From DASPOJ01 sp050014395 (GTDB taxonomy: Bacteria > Acidobacteriota > Terriglobia > Acidiferrales > UBA7541): 64,000 bases of DNA. Location of the stretch: assembly GCA_050014395.1 (NCBI GenBank), contig JBEKDK010000019.1, positions 10,972-74,971 of the forward strand. The letters run 5' to 3'. The position numbers and the translations under genes are program-made. Positions within the stretch are counted from its first letter, which is position 1; each line of letters starts with the position of its first letter. The notes under the pieces are model-generated. The model was not told the origin of the DNA. It was given only the letters and a program-made list of their open reading frames with translations, and made no database searches. Below are positions 17,279 through 26,444 of the stretch, one piece after another.

Positions 17279-17743
17279 CTATGCGTTCCGCTGCCTCTGA
17301 ACGTAGATTTCATCGCCCTTCAACATCACGCCGAAGCTTTCCAGAGGCCGCGGAGGTGGCCCGCTGATGTTGCGGCCGTCCACGTCATAAGTGCCGTTGT
17401 GGCAAGCGCACCACACTTCGCGCAAATCGGAGCGGTACTGCACTGTGCAGCCCAGGTGCGTGCACACGGCGGAGAGGGCGTGATAATTCCCATCTGAAGT
17501 CAGGATCAGGAGCGCGGGGCGGCTGCCAAAGGGGAAGATTTTCCCGGTGTTGGGTTTCAGATCGCCGACATGCCCGGCAAGAACTAAATCCGAACCGAGT
17601 TCGGCTTGCTTCGGGGGGATCACGTAACGCAAAACAGGATAAAGAAACGAGATCAGCGACGCGACGACGCTGATCCCCAGGAAGGTTTCGAGAAAGCCGC
17701 GCCGCTCCGGCTTGCTAGGATCATTCGAGTTGGATTTCTGCAA
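17279..17743 (-). CDS. Rieske iron-sulfur protein
   Basis: Starting at the TTG at 17743, with GGAG upstream, gives 154 residues. The longer open frame to 17962 begins with an arginine-rich stretch that is unlikely to be translated. One N-terminal membrane helix (about residues 18-43) is preceded by PERRGF, a short twin-Arg-like motif as in Tat-exported Rieske proteins. The [2Fe-2S] ligands are C94 and H96 in CTHLGC, and C112 and H115 in CACHNG, with C99 and C114 placed for the disulfide. It is the first gene of the Rieske-b-nonaheme operon and transfers electrons from quinol to the cytochrome. Confidence 0.92.
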   Translation of the reverse strand: MQKSNSNDPSKPERRGFLETFLGISVVASLISFLYPVLRYVIPPKQAELGSDLVLAGHVGDLKPNTGKIFPFGSRPALLILTSDGNYHALSAVCTHLGCTVQYRSDLREVWCACHNGTYDVDGRNISGPPPRPLESFGVMLKGDEIYVQRQRNA

Positions 17744-18079
17744 CCCTATTCTCCACGCGCTCGGAAGTTCCAATCGACGGCCTATTCGGGTGCGATGATT
17801 TTGCGTCTGCCCGTGGCCCGTCCGGCTCGGCCATCGTACGCTTCCCCTGCACGCGACACAATGCATTTGCCATCTCAGCAGACCGCGACGAAGTGTTCTG
17901 GAAACACTGCGGATATGATGACCACGGAGTTGCGAGTTCGATCGGACTGGCGCTGATTCCACTTCAAGATTTCAACAGAAACAACCTAACATTCTCGTTT
18001 CGTTATTCGTTCCAAGTGGAATAGAATGCCCGCTGGCGGGTATGCGCCGTTGATGACAGACCGAAGGGGGTAGCGCACG

Positions 18080-18418
18080 ATGATTGGTTCCGTGGTTCGG
18101 CGAATCGGGAGTGCAATTCTTTTGGCCTTGCTGGCGCTGGCTGTGAGCGGCACGCTGCGCGCGCAGGATGGACCGACGCTCTATAAGACCAAGTGCGTCG
18201 CGTGCCATGCCGCCGACGGCAGCGGCAGCACATCGATGGGAAAGGCCATGGGCGTGAAGGACCTGCGTTCCGATGACGTGCAGAAGCAGACCGACGCGCA
18301 ATTGAATGCCACCATCACGAACGGCATGGGCGGCGGGAAAATGCCGGCGTACAAGGGCAAGCTGACGGACGATCAAATCACAGAACTCGTCAAATTCATC
18401 CGCTCCCTTAAGAAGTAG
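18080..18418 (+). CDS. small periplasmic cytochrome c (class I), paralog
   Basis: 112 residues; GAAGGGGG lies just upstream of the ATG. Signal peptide to about RAQD, one CVACH heme site, and a Met ligand in GGKMPAYKGKL. It is a close paralog of the cytochrome at 14417, and the two differ mainly in the signal peptide and near the ends. It is divergent from the Rieske operon and upstream of the NapC/NirT-type cytochrome on the same strand. It is a plausible electron shuttle between the two membrane complexes and the decaheme protein. Confidence 0.92.
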   Translation: MIGSVVRRIGSAILLALLALAVSGTLRAQDGPTLYKTKCVACHAADGSGSTSMGKAMGVKDLRSDDVQKQTDAQLNATITNGMGGGKMPAYKGKLTDDQITELVKFIRSLKK

Positions 18419-18546
18419 CTTCGGCGAAAGCGCCAAACAAGCGGCGGAACGCCGGCGCGCGCCGCAATCTCGATTATTTCTGAGGCAGTAAGTCGCGGGC
18501 GATCGGCTTGCGCCGGCGACCAGGAAGATTGTCCCATCTCTTCTCT

Positions 18547-19995
18547 ATGAGTCTTCTCGAACGAATCGGCCCATGGTTTCGTCCCGCGGCTTACTTGGGC
18601 CGCAATCGCCTAACGCTTGCGGGAGCCGTCCTCACCACCAGCTCCGCGGTTACGCTGATCAGTTTCTGGCTATTGGATATCGTGGTTGGGGGCACGATCA
18701 ACCCGTACATCGGCCTGATCTTCTTGCTGATTCTCCCTGGAATATTCGTAATTGGACTTTTGCTGATGCCGATCGGCGTGCTGTGGCGCCGGATGGGCCT
18801 CGTGAAGGCCGGAAAACTTCCAGCGATCTATCCGAGAGTCGATTTGTCGATGTCTGCCGTGCGGCACGCGGTGTTCTGGGTGGGAGGGCTGACGCTGGCA
18901 AACGTGATCATATTCAGCGTGGCATCCTATCGCGGTGTGGAGTACATGGACTCGGCGAAATTCTGCGGGCAAACCTGCCACACGGTGATGCAACCTGAGT
19001 TCACGGCGTACGAAAATTCGTCGCATCAGCGCGTGGCGTGCGTGGAATGCCACATCGGCCCCGGGGCATCGTGGTTTGTGCGGTCCAAACTCTCGGGGCT
19101 TCGCCAGGTTTACGCCGTAACGTTCCATACATATGAGCACCCGATTCCGACGCCGGTGGCGCAGCTGCGGCCGTCGCGCGAAACGTGCGAGCAGTGCCAT
19201 TGGCCGCAGGTGTTCACCGGCAATAAGCTGGTGGTGATCCGGAAGTTCAACGAGGACGAGCAGAACACCGAAGTGACTACGGTGCTGCTGCTAAAAATTG
19301 GCGGGCGCACGTGGAACGGCGCGGTGGGAATCCACGGCGCGCATCTGGACACCAAGGCGCCGATCGAATACATTTCCACCGATCGCCAGCGGCAGACCAT
19401 CGCGCAGGTGAGTTACACGGACATCGCGGGCCAGCGCACGGTCTTCACGGCGACGGACACCAATCCAACTGCCGCGCAACTTGCAGCCGGCGAACATCGA
19501 ACCATGGACTGCATCGATTGCCACAATCGGCCTACCCATACATTTCAGTTGCCGGAAAGCGCTATCAACCAGGTAATGGCACAAGGCGGGATCAGCCCCG
19601 ATTTGCCGTATATCAGGAAAGAAGCGGTGCAAGTGCTCAAGGTGAATTACCCGGATCGAGAAACAGCCGCGCGGCAAATCGCAGCGGCACTGGATAATTT
19701 CTACCAGGCGTATTATCCCGACGTGTACCGCGATAAGCGGGCGCTGCTGGACACGGCCATCGGTCAAGTGCAAGCAGCCTATGACCGCAACGTTTTCCCG
19801 GCGATGAATGTGACCTGGGGCACTTATCCCAACAACTTGGGCCACATGGATTTTCCGGGATGCTTCCGTTGCCACGATGGCAGCCATACCAGCGCCGACG
19901 GCAAGACGATCCCGAACGATTGCGACACCTGCCACACGATTCTCGCGGTGGAAGAACCAAATCCGAAAGTGCTGGCCGATTTAGGCGTGAACTAG
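18547..19995 (+). CDS. NapC/NirT-type inner-membrane multiheme cytochrome
   Basis: 482 residues from the ATG at 18547. Three hydrophobic segments near the N-terminus (about residues 22-48, 55-82 and 110-132) anchor it. The rest is periplasmic and binds heme: an unusual CGQTCH (three residues between the cysteines) followed by CVECH, CEQCH, CIDCH, CFRCH and CDTCH. The FC-x3-CH-TVM segment followed by a Cys-Val-Glu-Cys-His-Ile-Gly-Pro segment is typical of NapC/NirT-family quinol dehydrogenases. The extra hemes bring it close to ImcH-like proteins used for extracellular respiration. It probably takes electrons from quinol at the inner membrane, and its position between the bc-type complex and the 13-heme fusion supports that. 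Confidence 0.85.
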   Translation: MSLLERIGPWFRPAAYLGRNRLTLAGAVLTTSSAVTLISFWLLDIVVGGTINPYIGLIFLLILPGIFVIGLLLMPIGVLWRRMGLVKAGKLPAIYPRVDLSMSAVRHAVFWVGGLTLANVIIFSVASYRGVEYMDSAKFCGQTCHTVMQPEFTAYENSSHQRVACVECHIGPGASWFVRSKLSGLRQVYAVTFHTYEHPIPTPVAQLRPSRETCEQCHWPQVFTGNKLVVIRKFNEDEQNTEVTTVLLLKIGGRTWNGAVGIHGAHLDTKAPIEYISTDRQRQTIAQVSYTDIAGQRTVFTATDTNPTAAQLAAGEHRTMDCIDCHNRPTHTFQLPESAINQVMAQGGISPDLPYIRKEAVQVLKVNYPDRETAARQIAAALDNFYQAYYPDVYRDKRALLDTAIGQVQAAYDRNVFPAMNVTWGTYPNNLGHMDFPGCFRCHDGSHTSADGKTIPNDCDTCHTILAVEEPNPKVLADLGVN

Positions 19996-20140
19996 TACCG
20001 TTCCAACTACATTGTGCATACTTGATGGATTCCGCCGCGGCGCGCAGCGTTGGAAACGATGCGCGGGCACGCGCGCGGCAAAAACTCGGAATGGCACGTT
20101 CATCGCTAAGGAGATGCACGCGAGATCCGCGAGCGATCGA

Positions 20141-22333
20141 ATGCGGAAGATCGGCCGCTGGGCGCTGCTGTTCCCGGTTGCAATCGCGCTAGCGCTGCTG
20201 CCGCGGCCTGCCAGCGCGCAGAGCAAGGCGCGGCCTTCCGATTCCGATTGCCTGGTATGTCACGGACAGAAGGATCTGAAATCTCCGTCCGGCCGCAGCC
20301 TCTACGTCGACGAAGCGAAACATAAAGCGGGCGCGCATTCGATCCTCGCGTGCGCCGATTGCCACACAAATATATCGGGCTACCCACACCCCGACCGAAT
20401 CGTAAAACCGAACTGCGCCACGTGCCACGCGGACGAAGCATCCGACATGGCGAAGAGCGTGCACTCGATGTTGGGCGCGGAATCGTGCACGAGTTGCCAC
20501 GGCTCGGCGCATGAAGCGCAGGCCGCCGCTGGGCTGATGCCGAAGCTTTGCGCCACATGCCACACCGACGATGTGAAAGGATTCCTGGCGAGCATTCACG
20601 GGATGGCGGCCAAGAAAGGCGATGCGCAAGCGCCGACGTGCGAAAGTTGTCACGGTTCGGTGCATAAAATACTGGGGGTCGACGATCCGAATTCGCCGGT
20701 CGCCAAAAAGAATCTGCCGGACACGTGCGGCGCGTGCCACTCGAATCCATCGTTTCTGGCCAACCACAATATTCCGTTCGCACACCCTGTTGAATCCTAC
20801 AAGATGAGCGTCCACGGCCGCGCGGTGGCGGCGGGCAATGAAAACGCCGCGACGTGCTCGGATTGCCACGGCAGCCATGAGATTTTTCCGGCACGCGATC
20901 CGCGCTCGAAAATCAATCATTGGAACGTGCCCGCGACATGCGGGGCATGCCACAGCGAAATCGCAAAGATTTATCTTTCGAGCGTGCATGGGCAGGCTGT
21001 GCTGGCGGGAGCCACCGACGCGCCGGTGTGCACGGATTGCCACGGCGAGCACAACATTTTGGCGCCGAGCGAGCCCGAATCACTTGTGAATCCGGGGAGC
21101 GTTTCGCTTGTGACCTGCGGGCGTTGCCACGGGAACGAAAGCCTGAACGCTCGCTACAATCTACCGCTCGATCGAGTGCCGACGTACGCGGAAAGCTTTC
21201 ATGGATTGGCGGCGCAGGCCGGTTCGCAGACGGTGGCGAATTGTGCGTCGTGCCACGGCGTGCACAACATTTTTAAATCGAGCGATCCGCGCTCCACCGT
21301 GTACCCCGCGAATCTGGCGCATACGTGCGGCGGCTGCCATCCCGGCGCGGGGCAGACGTTTGCGATTGGCCCGATCCACGAGCGCGCACAAGCCGGAACG
21401 GAGCATCCGGCGGTGAGGGCCATCCGGCTGCTCTATTTGGTTTTGATCCCGATCACGCTGGGCTTCATGTTCTTCCACAACTTGCTCGACTATCTGCGCA
21501 AGCTGCTTCGCAAGGGCGCGCGAATCGATTCGGGCGAAGAAGTGCGGCGGATGAATTTGAATTTCCGCGTGGCGCACTGGCTGACGGTGATCAGTTTTCC
21601 GGTGCTGGTGATTACGGGATTCGCGCTGAAATATCCGGAGGAGTGGTGGGCGCGGCCAATGCTGCACTGGGAACATCATTTTGCGTTCCGCGGCACGGTG
21701 CACCGCATCGCGGCGGTTGTGCTGCTGGCATCGCTCGCGTATCACTTCGTGCATTTGATTCTGGTGCGCCGCGATCGGAAGGTTTTGCGTTACCTTCTGC
21801 CAGAGCTCGGCGATCTGCGAAGCCTGGGCGATATGCTGCTTTACAACCTGGGACTTTCGAGGAAACGCCCAATTTTCGGCGTGTTCAGCTATGCGGAGAA
21901 AATGGAATATTGGGCATTTTTGTGGGGCACGGTGGTGATGGCCGCGAGCGGCTTCATCATGTGGTTCAACAGCTTCGTGCTGCGGCATTTTCCGAAGTGG
22001 ATCATCGATGCAGCCACGGCGTTGCATTTCTACGAGGCCATTCTGGCTACGTTCTCGATCCTGATTTGGCATATGTATATGGTTGTCTTCGATCCAGATG
22101 TGTACCCGATGGATCGCGCCTGGCTCACAGGAAAAACCTCGGCGGATCATCTTCGTCACACGCGGCCCGCTTACTATGCGGACCTTGCGAGTCGAGCGGA
22201 AGAGGAAGCCCTAGCTACCGAAGCGGAAGTGAAGCAGGAAGACGCAGCCGAGACAGAAGCCCCCGATCGACTTTCCGATAAAACCTCCGACATCAAGAAA
22301 CCTGACGACCCCGACACGCCGTCCAAGTCCTGA
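20141..22333 (+). CDS. 13-heme cytochrome c fused to b-type membrane domain
   Basis: 730 residues from the ATG at 20141, which starts a clear signal peptide (LLFPVAIALALLPRPASAQ); an ATG at 20114 and other starts back to 20012 are possible. The periplasmic part (about 30-430) has thirteen CxxCH sites: CLVCH, CADCH, CATCH, CTSCH, CATCH, CESCH, CGACH, CSDCH, CGACH, CTDCH, CGRCH, CASCH and CGGCH. The C-terminal part has about four to five membrane helices with histidines (FFHNLLDYL, RVAHWLTV, HRIAAV, AYHFVHLIL, ALHFYEAI, IWHMYM) as in b561 or formate dehydrogenase gamma subunits. Quinone-linked b hemes and a periplasmic heme wire are thus on one chain. It ends in an acidic, Pro-containing cytoplasmic-type tail. 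Confidence 0.85.
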   Translation: MRKIGRWALLFPVAIALALLPRPASAQSKARPSDSDCLVCHGQKDLKSPSGRSLYVDEAKHKAGAHSILACADCHTNISGYPHPDRIVKPNCATCHADEASDMAKSVHSMLGAESCTSCHGSAHEAQAAAGLMPKLCATCHTDDVKGFLASIHGMAAKKGDAQAPTCESCHGSVHKILGVDDPNSPVAKKNLPDTCGACHSNPSFLANHNIPFAHPVESYKMSVHGRAVAAGNENAATCSDCHGSHEIFPARDPRSKINHWNVPATCGACHSEIAKIYLSSVHGQAVLAGATDAPVCTDCHGEHNILAPSEPESLVNPGSVSLVTCGRCHGNESLNARYNLPLDRVPTYAESFHGLAAQAGSQTVANCASCHGVHNIFKSSDPRSTVYPANLAHTCGGCHPGAGQTFAIGPIHERAQAGTEHPAVRAIRLLYLVLIPITLGFMFFHNLLDYLRKLLRKGARIDSGEEVRRMNLNFRVAHWLTVISFPVLVITGFALKYPEEWWARPMLHWEHHFAFRGTVHRIAAVVLLASLAYHFVHLILVRRDRKVLRYLLPELGDLRSLGDMLLYNLGLSRKRPIFGVFSYAEKMEYWAFLWGTVVMAASGFIMWFNSFVLRHFPKWIIDAATALHFYEAILATFSILIWHMYMVVFDPDVYPMDRAWLTGKTSADHLRHTRPAYYADLASRAEEEALATEAEVKQEDAAETEAPDRLSDKTSDIKKPDDPDTPSKS

Positions 22334-22442
22334 ACTGCGCACACTCGAACGCTGTGGTTGCTGCGGCGTTAGGTCGTAAGAGAAAATCAAAGAGCGGCGC
22401 AAGAAACCAGCGCAGAACTTCGTGGAAGAAGGAGCGCGACGA

Positions 22443-23525
22443 ATGAAATATAGAAAGCTCGGAAATACCGGCTTGATCGTGAGCGAATTGGCGCTGGGGA
22501 CGATGCAGTTCGGCAAGAAGATGAACCTGGGCAGTCTGGGCCAAGAAGACACGACGCGAATGGTGAAACTGGCGCTGGAGCGCGGAATCAACTTCATCGA
22601 TACAGCGGATGTGTACAGCCTGGGAGAGAGCGAAACACTGCTGGGGAATTCTTTGAAGGGCATCAGAGATGAAATCGTGCTGGCGACGAAGGTCCGGCTG
22701 CCAATGGACGGAAATCTGAACACCAGCGGGGCGACGCGCGTGAATATCATGCGCGAGGTGGAGGCCAGTCTGCAGCGGCTGCAAACCGATTACATCGACT
22801 TGTACCAAGTGCACGGCTGGGACAGCATCACGCCGCTTGAGGAAACCGTGCGCACGCTCGACGATTTGGTGCGGCAAGGAAAGGTGCGCTATATCGGCCT
22901 TTCCAATCTGATGTCCTGGCAAGCGGCGACGGCCGTGATGCTGCAAGAGCGATTGGGACTGGAAAAATACGTGACGGCGCAGATGTACTACAGCCTTGTG
23001 GGGCGCGAGCTGGAGTATGAATTCCAATCGTTCGCTGAGTACTACAACATCGGCATTCTGGTGTGGAGCCCGCTGGCGGGCGGATTCCTCTCCGGGAAAT
23101 ACAGCCGGGAGAATCCCACTCCGGCCGGAACGCGTTTTGCGGAGGCCGGGCAGTTCGTGCCATTCGATAAGGAGAAAGGCTATCGCGTCATTGACGTGGT
23201 GAAGGAAGTGGCGCGGCGGCATGGCGCGAGCGCGTCTGCTGTGGCGCTTGCGTGGCTGCTGCAGCGGCCGGCGATCAGCAGCGTGATCATCGCGGCGCGC
23301 AAAGCAGAACATCTGGAGGACAACCTTCGCGCGTCGGAGTTGCAACTTTCGGAAGACGACGTGCGGCAACTGGACTCGGCGTCGGATCCGGGCACTCCGT
23401 ACCCGAAGTGGATGGTTCTGCAACTGGACACCGCGGAAGACCCGCGCTTGAAAATTCTGCACCCCGAGCGCTACGCGGATGGTGGCGCGTGGAAGGATCT
23501 TCGCGGGACGCGCTGGTCCGGTTGA
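22443..23525 (+). CDS. aldo/keto reductase
   Basis: 360 residues from the ATG at 22443, preceded by GAAGGAG. It is a TIM-barrel NAD(P)H-dependent oxidoreductase. The catalytic tetrad can be placed: Asp and Tyr in FIDTADVYSLGESE, Lys in LATKVRL, and His in LYQVHGWD. The C-terminal segment PAISSVIIAARKAEHLEDN binds the cofactor phosphate. It resembles the YajO/AKR11-12 type acting on sugars or small aldehydes; substrate unknown. It follows the 13-heme gene by about 110 bases but is functionally unrelated as far as can be seen. Confidence 0.9.
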   Translation: MKYRKLGNTGLIVSELALGTMQFGKKMNLGSLGQEDTTRMVKLALERGINFIDTADVYSLGESETLLGNSLKGIRDEIVLATKVRLPMDGNLNTSGATRVNIMREVEASLQRLQTDYIDLYQVHGWDSITPLEETVRTLDDLVRQGKVRYIGLSNLMSWQAATAVMLQERLGLEKYVTAQMYYSLVGRELEYEFQSFAEYYNIGILVWSPLAGGFLSGKYSRENPTPAGTRFAEAGQFVPFDKEKGYRVIDVVKEVARRHGASASAVALAWLLQRPAISSVIIAARKAEHLEDNLRASELQLSEDDVRQLDSASDPGTPYPKWMVLQLDTAEDPRLKILHPERYADGGAWKDLRGTRWSG

Positions 23526-23634
23526 GAGAGACGCGGAACGCGGAAAGCTTTCCAACGCAGTTGTGGCTTGGAAAATCGCTGCTTTCTGGCTGTGCGAACG
23601 ACGGCCAATACTTTAAAATCAAGGGAACTACTGT

Positions 23635-23710
23635 GGGCGTGTAGCTCAGCTGGGAGAGCACCTGCTTTGCAAGCAGGGGGTCGCCGGTTCGAACCCGGCC
23701 ACGTCCACCA
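23635..23710 (+). tRNA. tRNA-Ala (anticodon TGC)
   Basis: 76 bases with encoded CCA. The acceptor GGGCGTG pairs with CACGTCC (one G-T), the D arm has GTAGCTCAGC-TGGGAGAGC, the anticodon stem-loop CTGCTTTGCAAGCAG gives TGC, and the T arm is GCCGGTTCGAACCCGGC. All four arms fold normally. Confidence 0.97.
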
Positions 23711-23828
23711 ATTTCTTCGCTGATTGCAAACATCGAGTCGAATTGGCATCTGCTTCGATACACATTGTCTCGTGCACTGGAGTGAACCCCTGGAATGCGA
23801 CACTTTCTGGAAGTACATTTCTTCAGAC

Positions 23829-24590
23829 ATGCCGCGCAAAAATGGTGAAAGCACGAGGAGCCAGTCTGAGATGAAACGGGTTCCGGATCTTGCGACGTTG
23901 AGGCGCGAACTCGGACGGGCCGCCGACCCGGAGCGCGCCCGCAATCTGGCGCGGTTCTTCAAAACCGGAGACGGCGAGTACGGAGAAGGCGACAAGTTCA
24001 TCGGCCTTACCGTGCCGGCGCAACGAGCGATCGCGAAAAAGTACCGCCATCTAAAGCTGGACGACATTGGGAAGCTTTTGGCGTCTCGCATCCACGAGTA
24101 TCGCTTTACCGCGTTATTGATTCTGGTGGTTCAGTACAAAGCCGGTGATTCCGCGACAAAGCAACGAGTCTTCGACTTTTATCTAGATCACACCCGCTGC
24201 ATAAACAATTGGGACCTGGTGGACACGTCGGCGCCGGGTATCGTGGGAGAGCATCTAATCTTGCGGCCGCGGCGCGTTCTATATCGTCTCGCCAAATCGT
24301 CCGAACTATGGGAGCGCCGGATTGCGATGGTGGCGACCGCCGCATTCATCCGCAGAGGCGACCTGAAGGATACGTTTGCCATTGCGACTCGACTGCTCGG
24401 CGACAAGCACGATCTGATCCACAAAGCCATCGGCTGGATGCTGCGCGAAGCCGGAAAGCAATCGCGAACAGAAATGATCGATTTCTTACAGCGAAATTAT
24501 TCGCGGATGCCGCGTACCGCGCTGCGCTACGCCATCGAGCGCTTACCGGAAAGCCAAAGGAAAAGGGCCCTTAGAGGAGTATTCGTCTAG
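23829..24590 (+). CDS. AlkD-like DNA alkylation repair protein
   Basis: 253 residues from the ATG at 23829; the open frame begins at 23724 and an ATG at 23871 is also possible. An all-helical HEAT-repeat protein of the AlkC/AlkD DNA glycosylase family, which removes N3- and N7-alkylated purines. Family signatures are EGDKFIGLTVPAQRAIAKKY near the N-terminus, INNWDLVDTSAPGIVGEHL in the middle, WERRIAMVATAAFI, and the C-terminal HKAIGWMLREAGK with MPRTALRYAIERL. The WDLVD aspartate is the expected catalytic-site residue. An Fpg-like glycosylase gene follows after 86 bases, so this is a small base-excision repair pair. Confidence 0.9.
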   Translation: MPRKNGESTRSQSEMKRVPDLATLRRELGRAADPERARNLARFFKTGDGEYGEGDKFIGLTVPAQRAIAKKYRHLKLDDIGKLLASRIHEYRFTALLILVVQYKAGDSATKQRVFDFYLDHTRCINNWDLVDTSAPGIVGEHLILRPRRVLYRLAKSSELWERRIAMVATAAFIRRGDLKDTFAIATRLLGDKHDLIHKAIGWMLREAGKQSRTEMIDFLQRNYSRMPRTALRYAIERLPESQRKRALRGVFV

Positions 24591-24676
24591 GGCGTACCCG
24601 CAAGCTTTCAGAGCTACGCCCGAAATCCGCATGACGATCTTGCAAACGTGGGGACGCGCCCTGCAAGCTAATCAGC

Positions 24677-25576
24677 ATGCCAGAACTGCCGGATATAGCC
24701 GCTTACATCAGCGCGCTTGAATCACGCATCGTGGCCCAACCGATCGAGCGGGTTCGACTCGCAAGCCCTTTTCTGCTGCGCACCGTAGAACCGCCAGTTG
24801 CGAATGTGGAGGGGCGCATCGTGCGCGAATTGCGGCGGATCGGCAAGCGAATCGCCATCGGCGTAGATGGCGACCTTTGGGTGGTCCTGCACTTGATGAT
24901 TGCTGGCCGGTTGCACTGGCGGCCGCCGGGGGCAAGGCTAGCTGGCCGGCAGAGTCTAGCAGCCCTGAATTTTCCCAACGGTTCTCTGGTGCTTACCGAA
25001 GCTGGCACAAAGCGCCGTGCATCTTTGCATGTGCTGATTGGAGAGGTGGGATTGCGCTCCGTCGATCCCGGAGGAATCGACGTTTTCACGAGCGATTTCA
25101 CATCGTTTCGCGCCGCGCTCGCGGCCGAAAACCACACGCTGAAGCGGGCTCTTACTGATCCACGCATCCTTAGTGGCATCGGCAACGCGTATTCGGATGA
25201 GATTCTGCACGCGGCACAACTCTCGCCCACGACGCTCACGCACAGGCTGAAGCCGGAAGAATGGGAACGGCTTTTCACCGCGACGCGCCTGATCCTCGGG
25301 CTTTGGATCGACAAGTTGCGCGAGGAGACGAAAGCCGGCTTTCCCGAGAAGGTGACCGCGTTTCGCCAGGATATGGCGGTTCATGGACGCTATGGAAAGC
25401 CTTGTCCAAGGTGCGGTGAAAAGATTCAGCGCATTCGCTACGCGGAAAATGAAACGAACTACTGTGCTCGATGCCAAACGGGAGGGAAAGTTCTTGCGGA
25501 CCGCGGATTGTCCCGGCTATTGCGGTCGGACTGGCCGCGGACTCTCGAAGAACTCGAGGCCCTCAAGCACCGCTAG
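24677..25576 (+). CDS. Fpg/Nei-family DNA glycosylase
   Basis: 299 residues. The N-terminus MPELPD provides the catalytic Pro2 and Glu3 used for base removal and strand cleavage. A helix-two-turn-helix region (about residues 165-200, with DPRILSGIGNAYSDEIL) and a C-terminal zinc finger (CPRC, then CARC, in the last 60 residues, followed by a G-G-K-V-L-A-D-R loop) complete the family plan. It cuts oxidised bases such as 8-oxoguanine or formamidopyrimidine from DNA. That is a loose thematic link with the 8-oxoguanine deaminase about 10 kb away, but nothing suggests coregulation. It is slightly longer than classic MutM, and some members act as endonuclease VIII, so I leave the symbol open. Confidence 0.9.
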   Translation: MPELPDIAAYISALESRIVAQPIERVRLASPFLLRTVEPPVANVEGRIVRELRRIGKRIAIGVDGDLWVVLHLMIAGRLHWRPPGARLAGRQSLAALNFPNGSLVLTEAGTKRRASLHVLIGEVGLRSVDPGGIDVFTSDFTSFRAALAAENHTLKRALTDPRILSGIGNAYSDEILHAAQLSPTTLTHRLKPEEWERLFTATRLILGLWIDKLREETKAGFPEKVTAFRQDMAVHGRYGKPCPRCGEKIQRIRYAENETNYCARCQTGGKVLADRGLSRLLRSDWPRTLEELEALKHR

Positions 25577-25822
25577 AGGGACGAGTCGACCACGCGAGAT
25601 TTGTGCCAATTCGGAACACTCGACATTCAAGCCGATCTACAGTCTGGCTTCGCGCGCTCGCGCTAGCGTGCGAATGTTTATCGAGCGCGGCCGAAATGTG
25701 CCATTGCGGAACACAAAACCCTTCCGCGTTACGTAATTTTACACGCAGTTTAATTACCTCTTTTATTACCTGTACTTCAGAACAGTAGCCCCGAACCTTG
25801 CCAACCCGCAAAGTCGTACTCG

Positions 25823-26422
25823 ATGTCGAACGCTCGTTCACTATTTTTTCATCTATGTGGTCGGCGACTCAGTTGGATCGCCGCGCTGGTCGCGGTGGGC
25901 TTGGTCCCAATGAACGTACACGCTCAAACAACGCTAGGAACGCAGACCCTTAACTTAGACGCGGAGGCGGACGGATTGCTCTATGGGTTTCCGGGTTCCT
26001 TAACGCTCTCCAAGTCGGGGAGCCTCTTCAACAGTTATACGGGCTCCATGACGATCCAATACAAAGTGCGGACCACGGCATCCATCGGCACTGGAAGCAT
26101 TACGGCGAAGGCGAGCAGCGATTTTACTTGCGCGTCGAAGGGACCATGCATAGCGACGCCCCCCTCCACAGGAGATGCGCTCAGCTACACCTGTACGGGA
26201 GCAACCATCGGCAGCAATTGCAGCGGGACGCTGAACATCAGCACCACGGTAGCAACAAACATAGTGACTGCGATTCCAGCGGCAGCCTGCACCGGCGGCG
26301 GAGCGCCTTGCAGCACGGTGACTCCGAATACGGTGACAGTCAATTTTAGTCTTACCGACGATGCGAAGTACCAGACTGGATCCTATTCGGCAACTTTGAT
26401 CTTTACGATTAGTGCGACTTAA
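25823..26422 (+). CDS. secreted fimbrin-like protein, divergent member
   Basis: 199 residues with a signal peptide ending near VHAQTT. The mature protein is beta-rich and follows the same plan as the three paralogs downstream: an N-terminal strand, a T-G-S-I-T-A-K segment (TGTGSITAK in the array copies), a TPP-STGDALSYT segment, and the closing strand YQTGSYSATLIFTISAT. It is about ten residues longer and carries several extra cysteines (CASKGPC, CTG, CSG, CTGGGAPC) that could form disulfides. The alternating hydrophobic ends resemble subunits of chaperone-usher fimbriae, an inference supported by the chaperone-like and usher-like genes downstream. It is the first gene of the locus; the 246-base gap before it contains an AT-rich stretch at about 25730-25780 where a promoter is likely. 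Confidence 0.6.
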   Translation: MSNARSLFFHLCGRRLSWIAALVAVGLVPMNVHAQTTLGTQTLNLDAEADGLLYGFPGSLTLSKSGSLFNSYTGSMTIQYKVRTTASIGTGSITAKASSDFTCASKGPCIATPPSTGDALSYTCTGATIGSNCSGTLNISTTVATNIVTAIPAAACTGGGAPCSTVTPNTVTVNFSLTDDAKYQTGSYSATLIFTISAT

Positions 26423-26444
26423 GAACCACAAGGAGAAGATGAAA

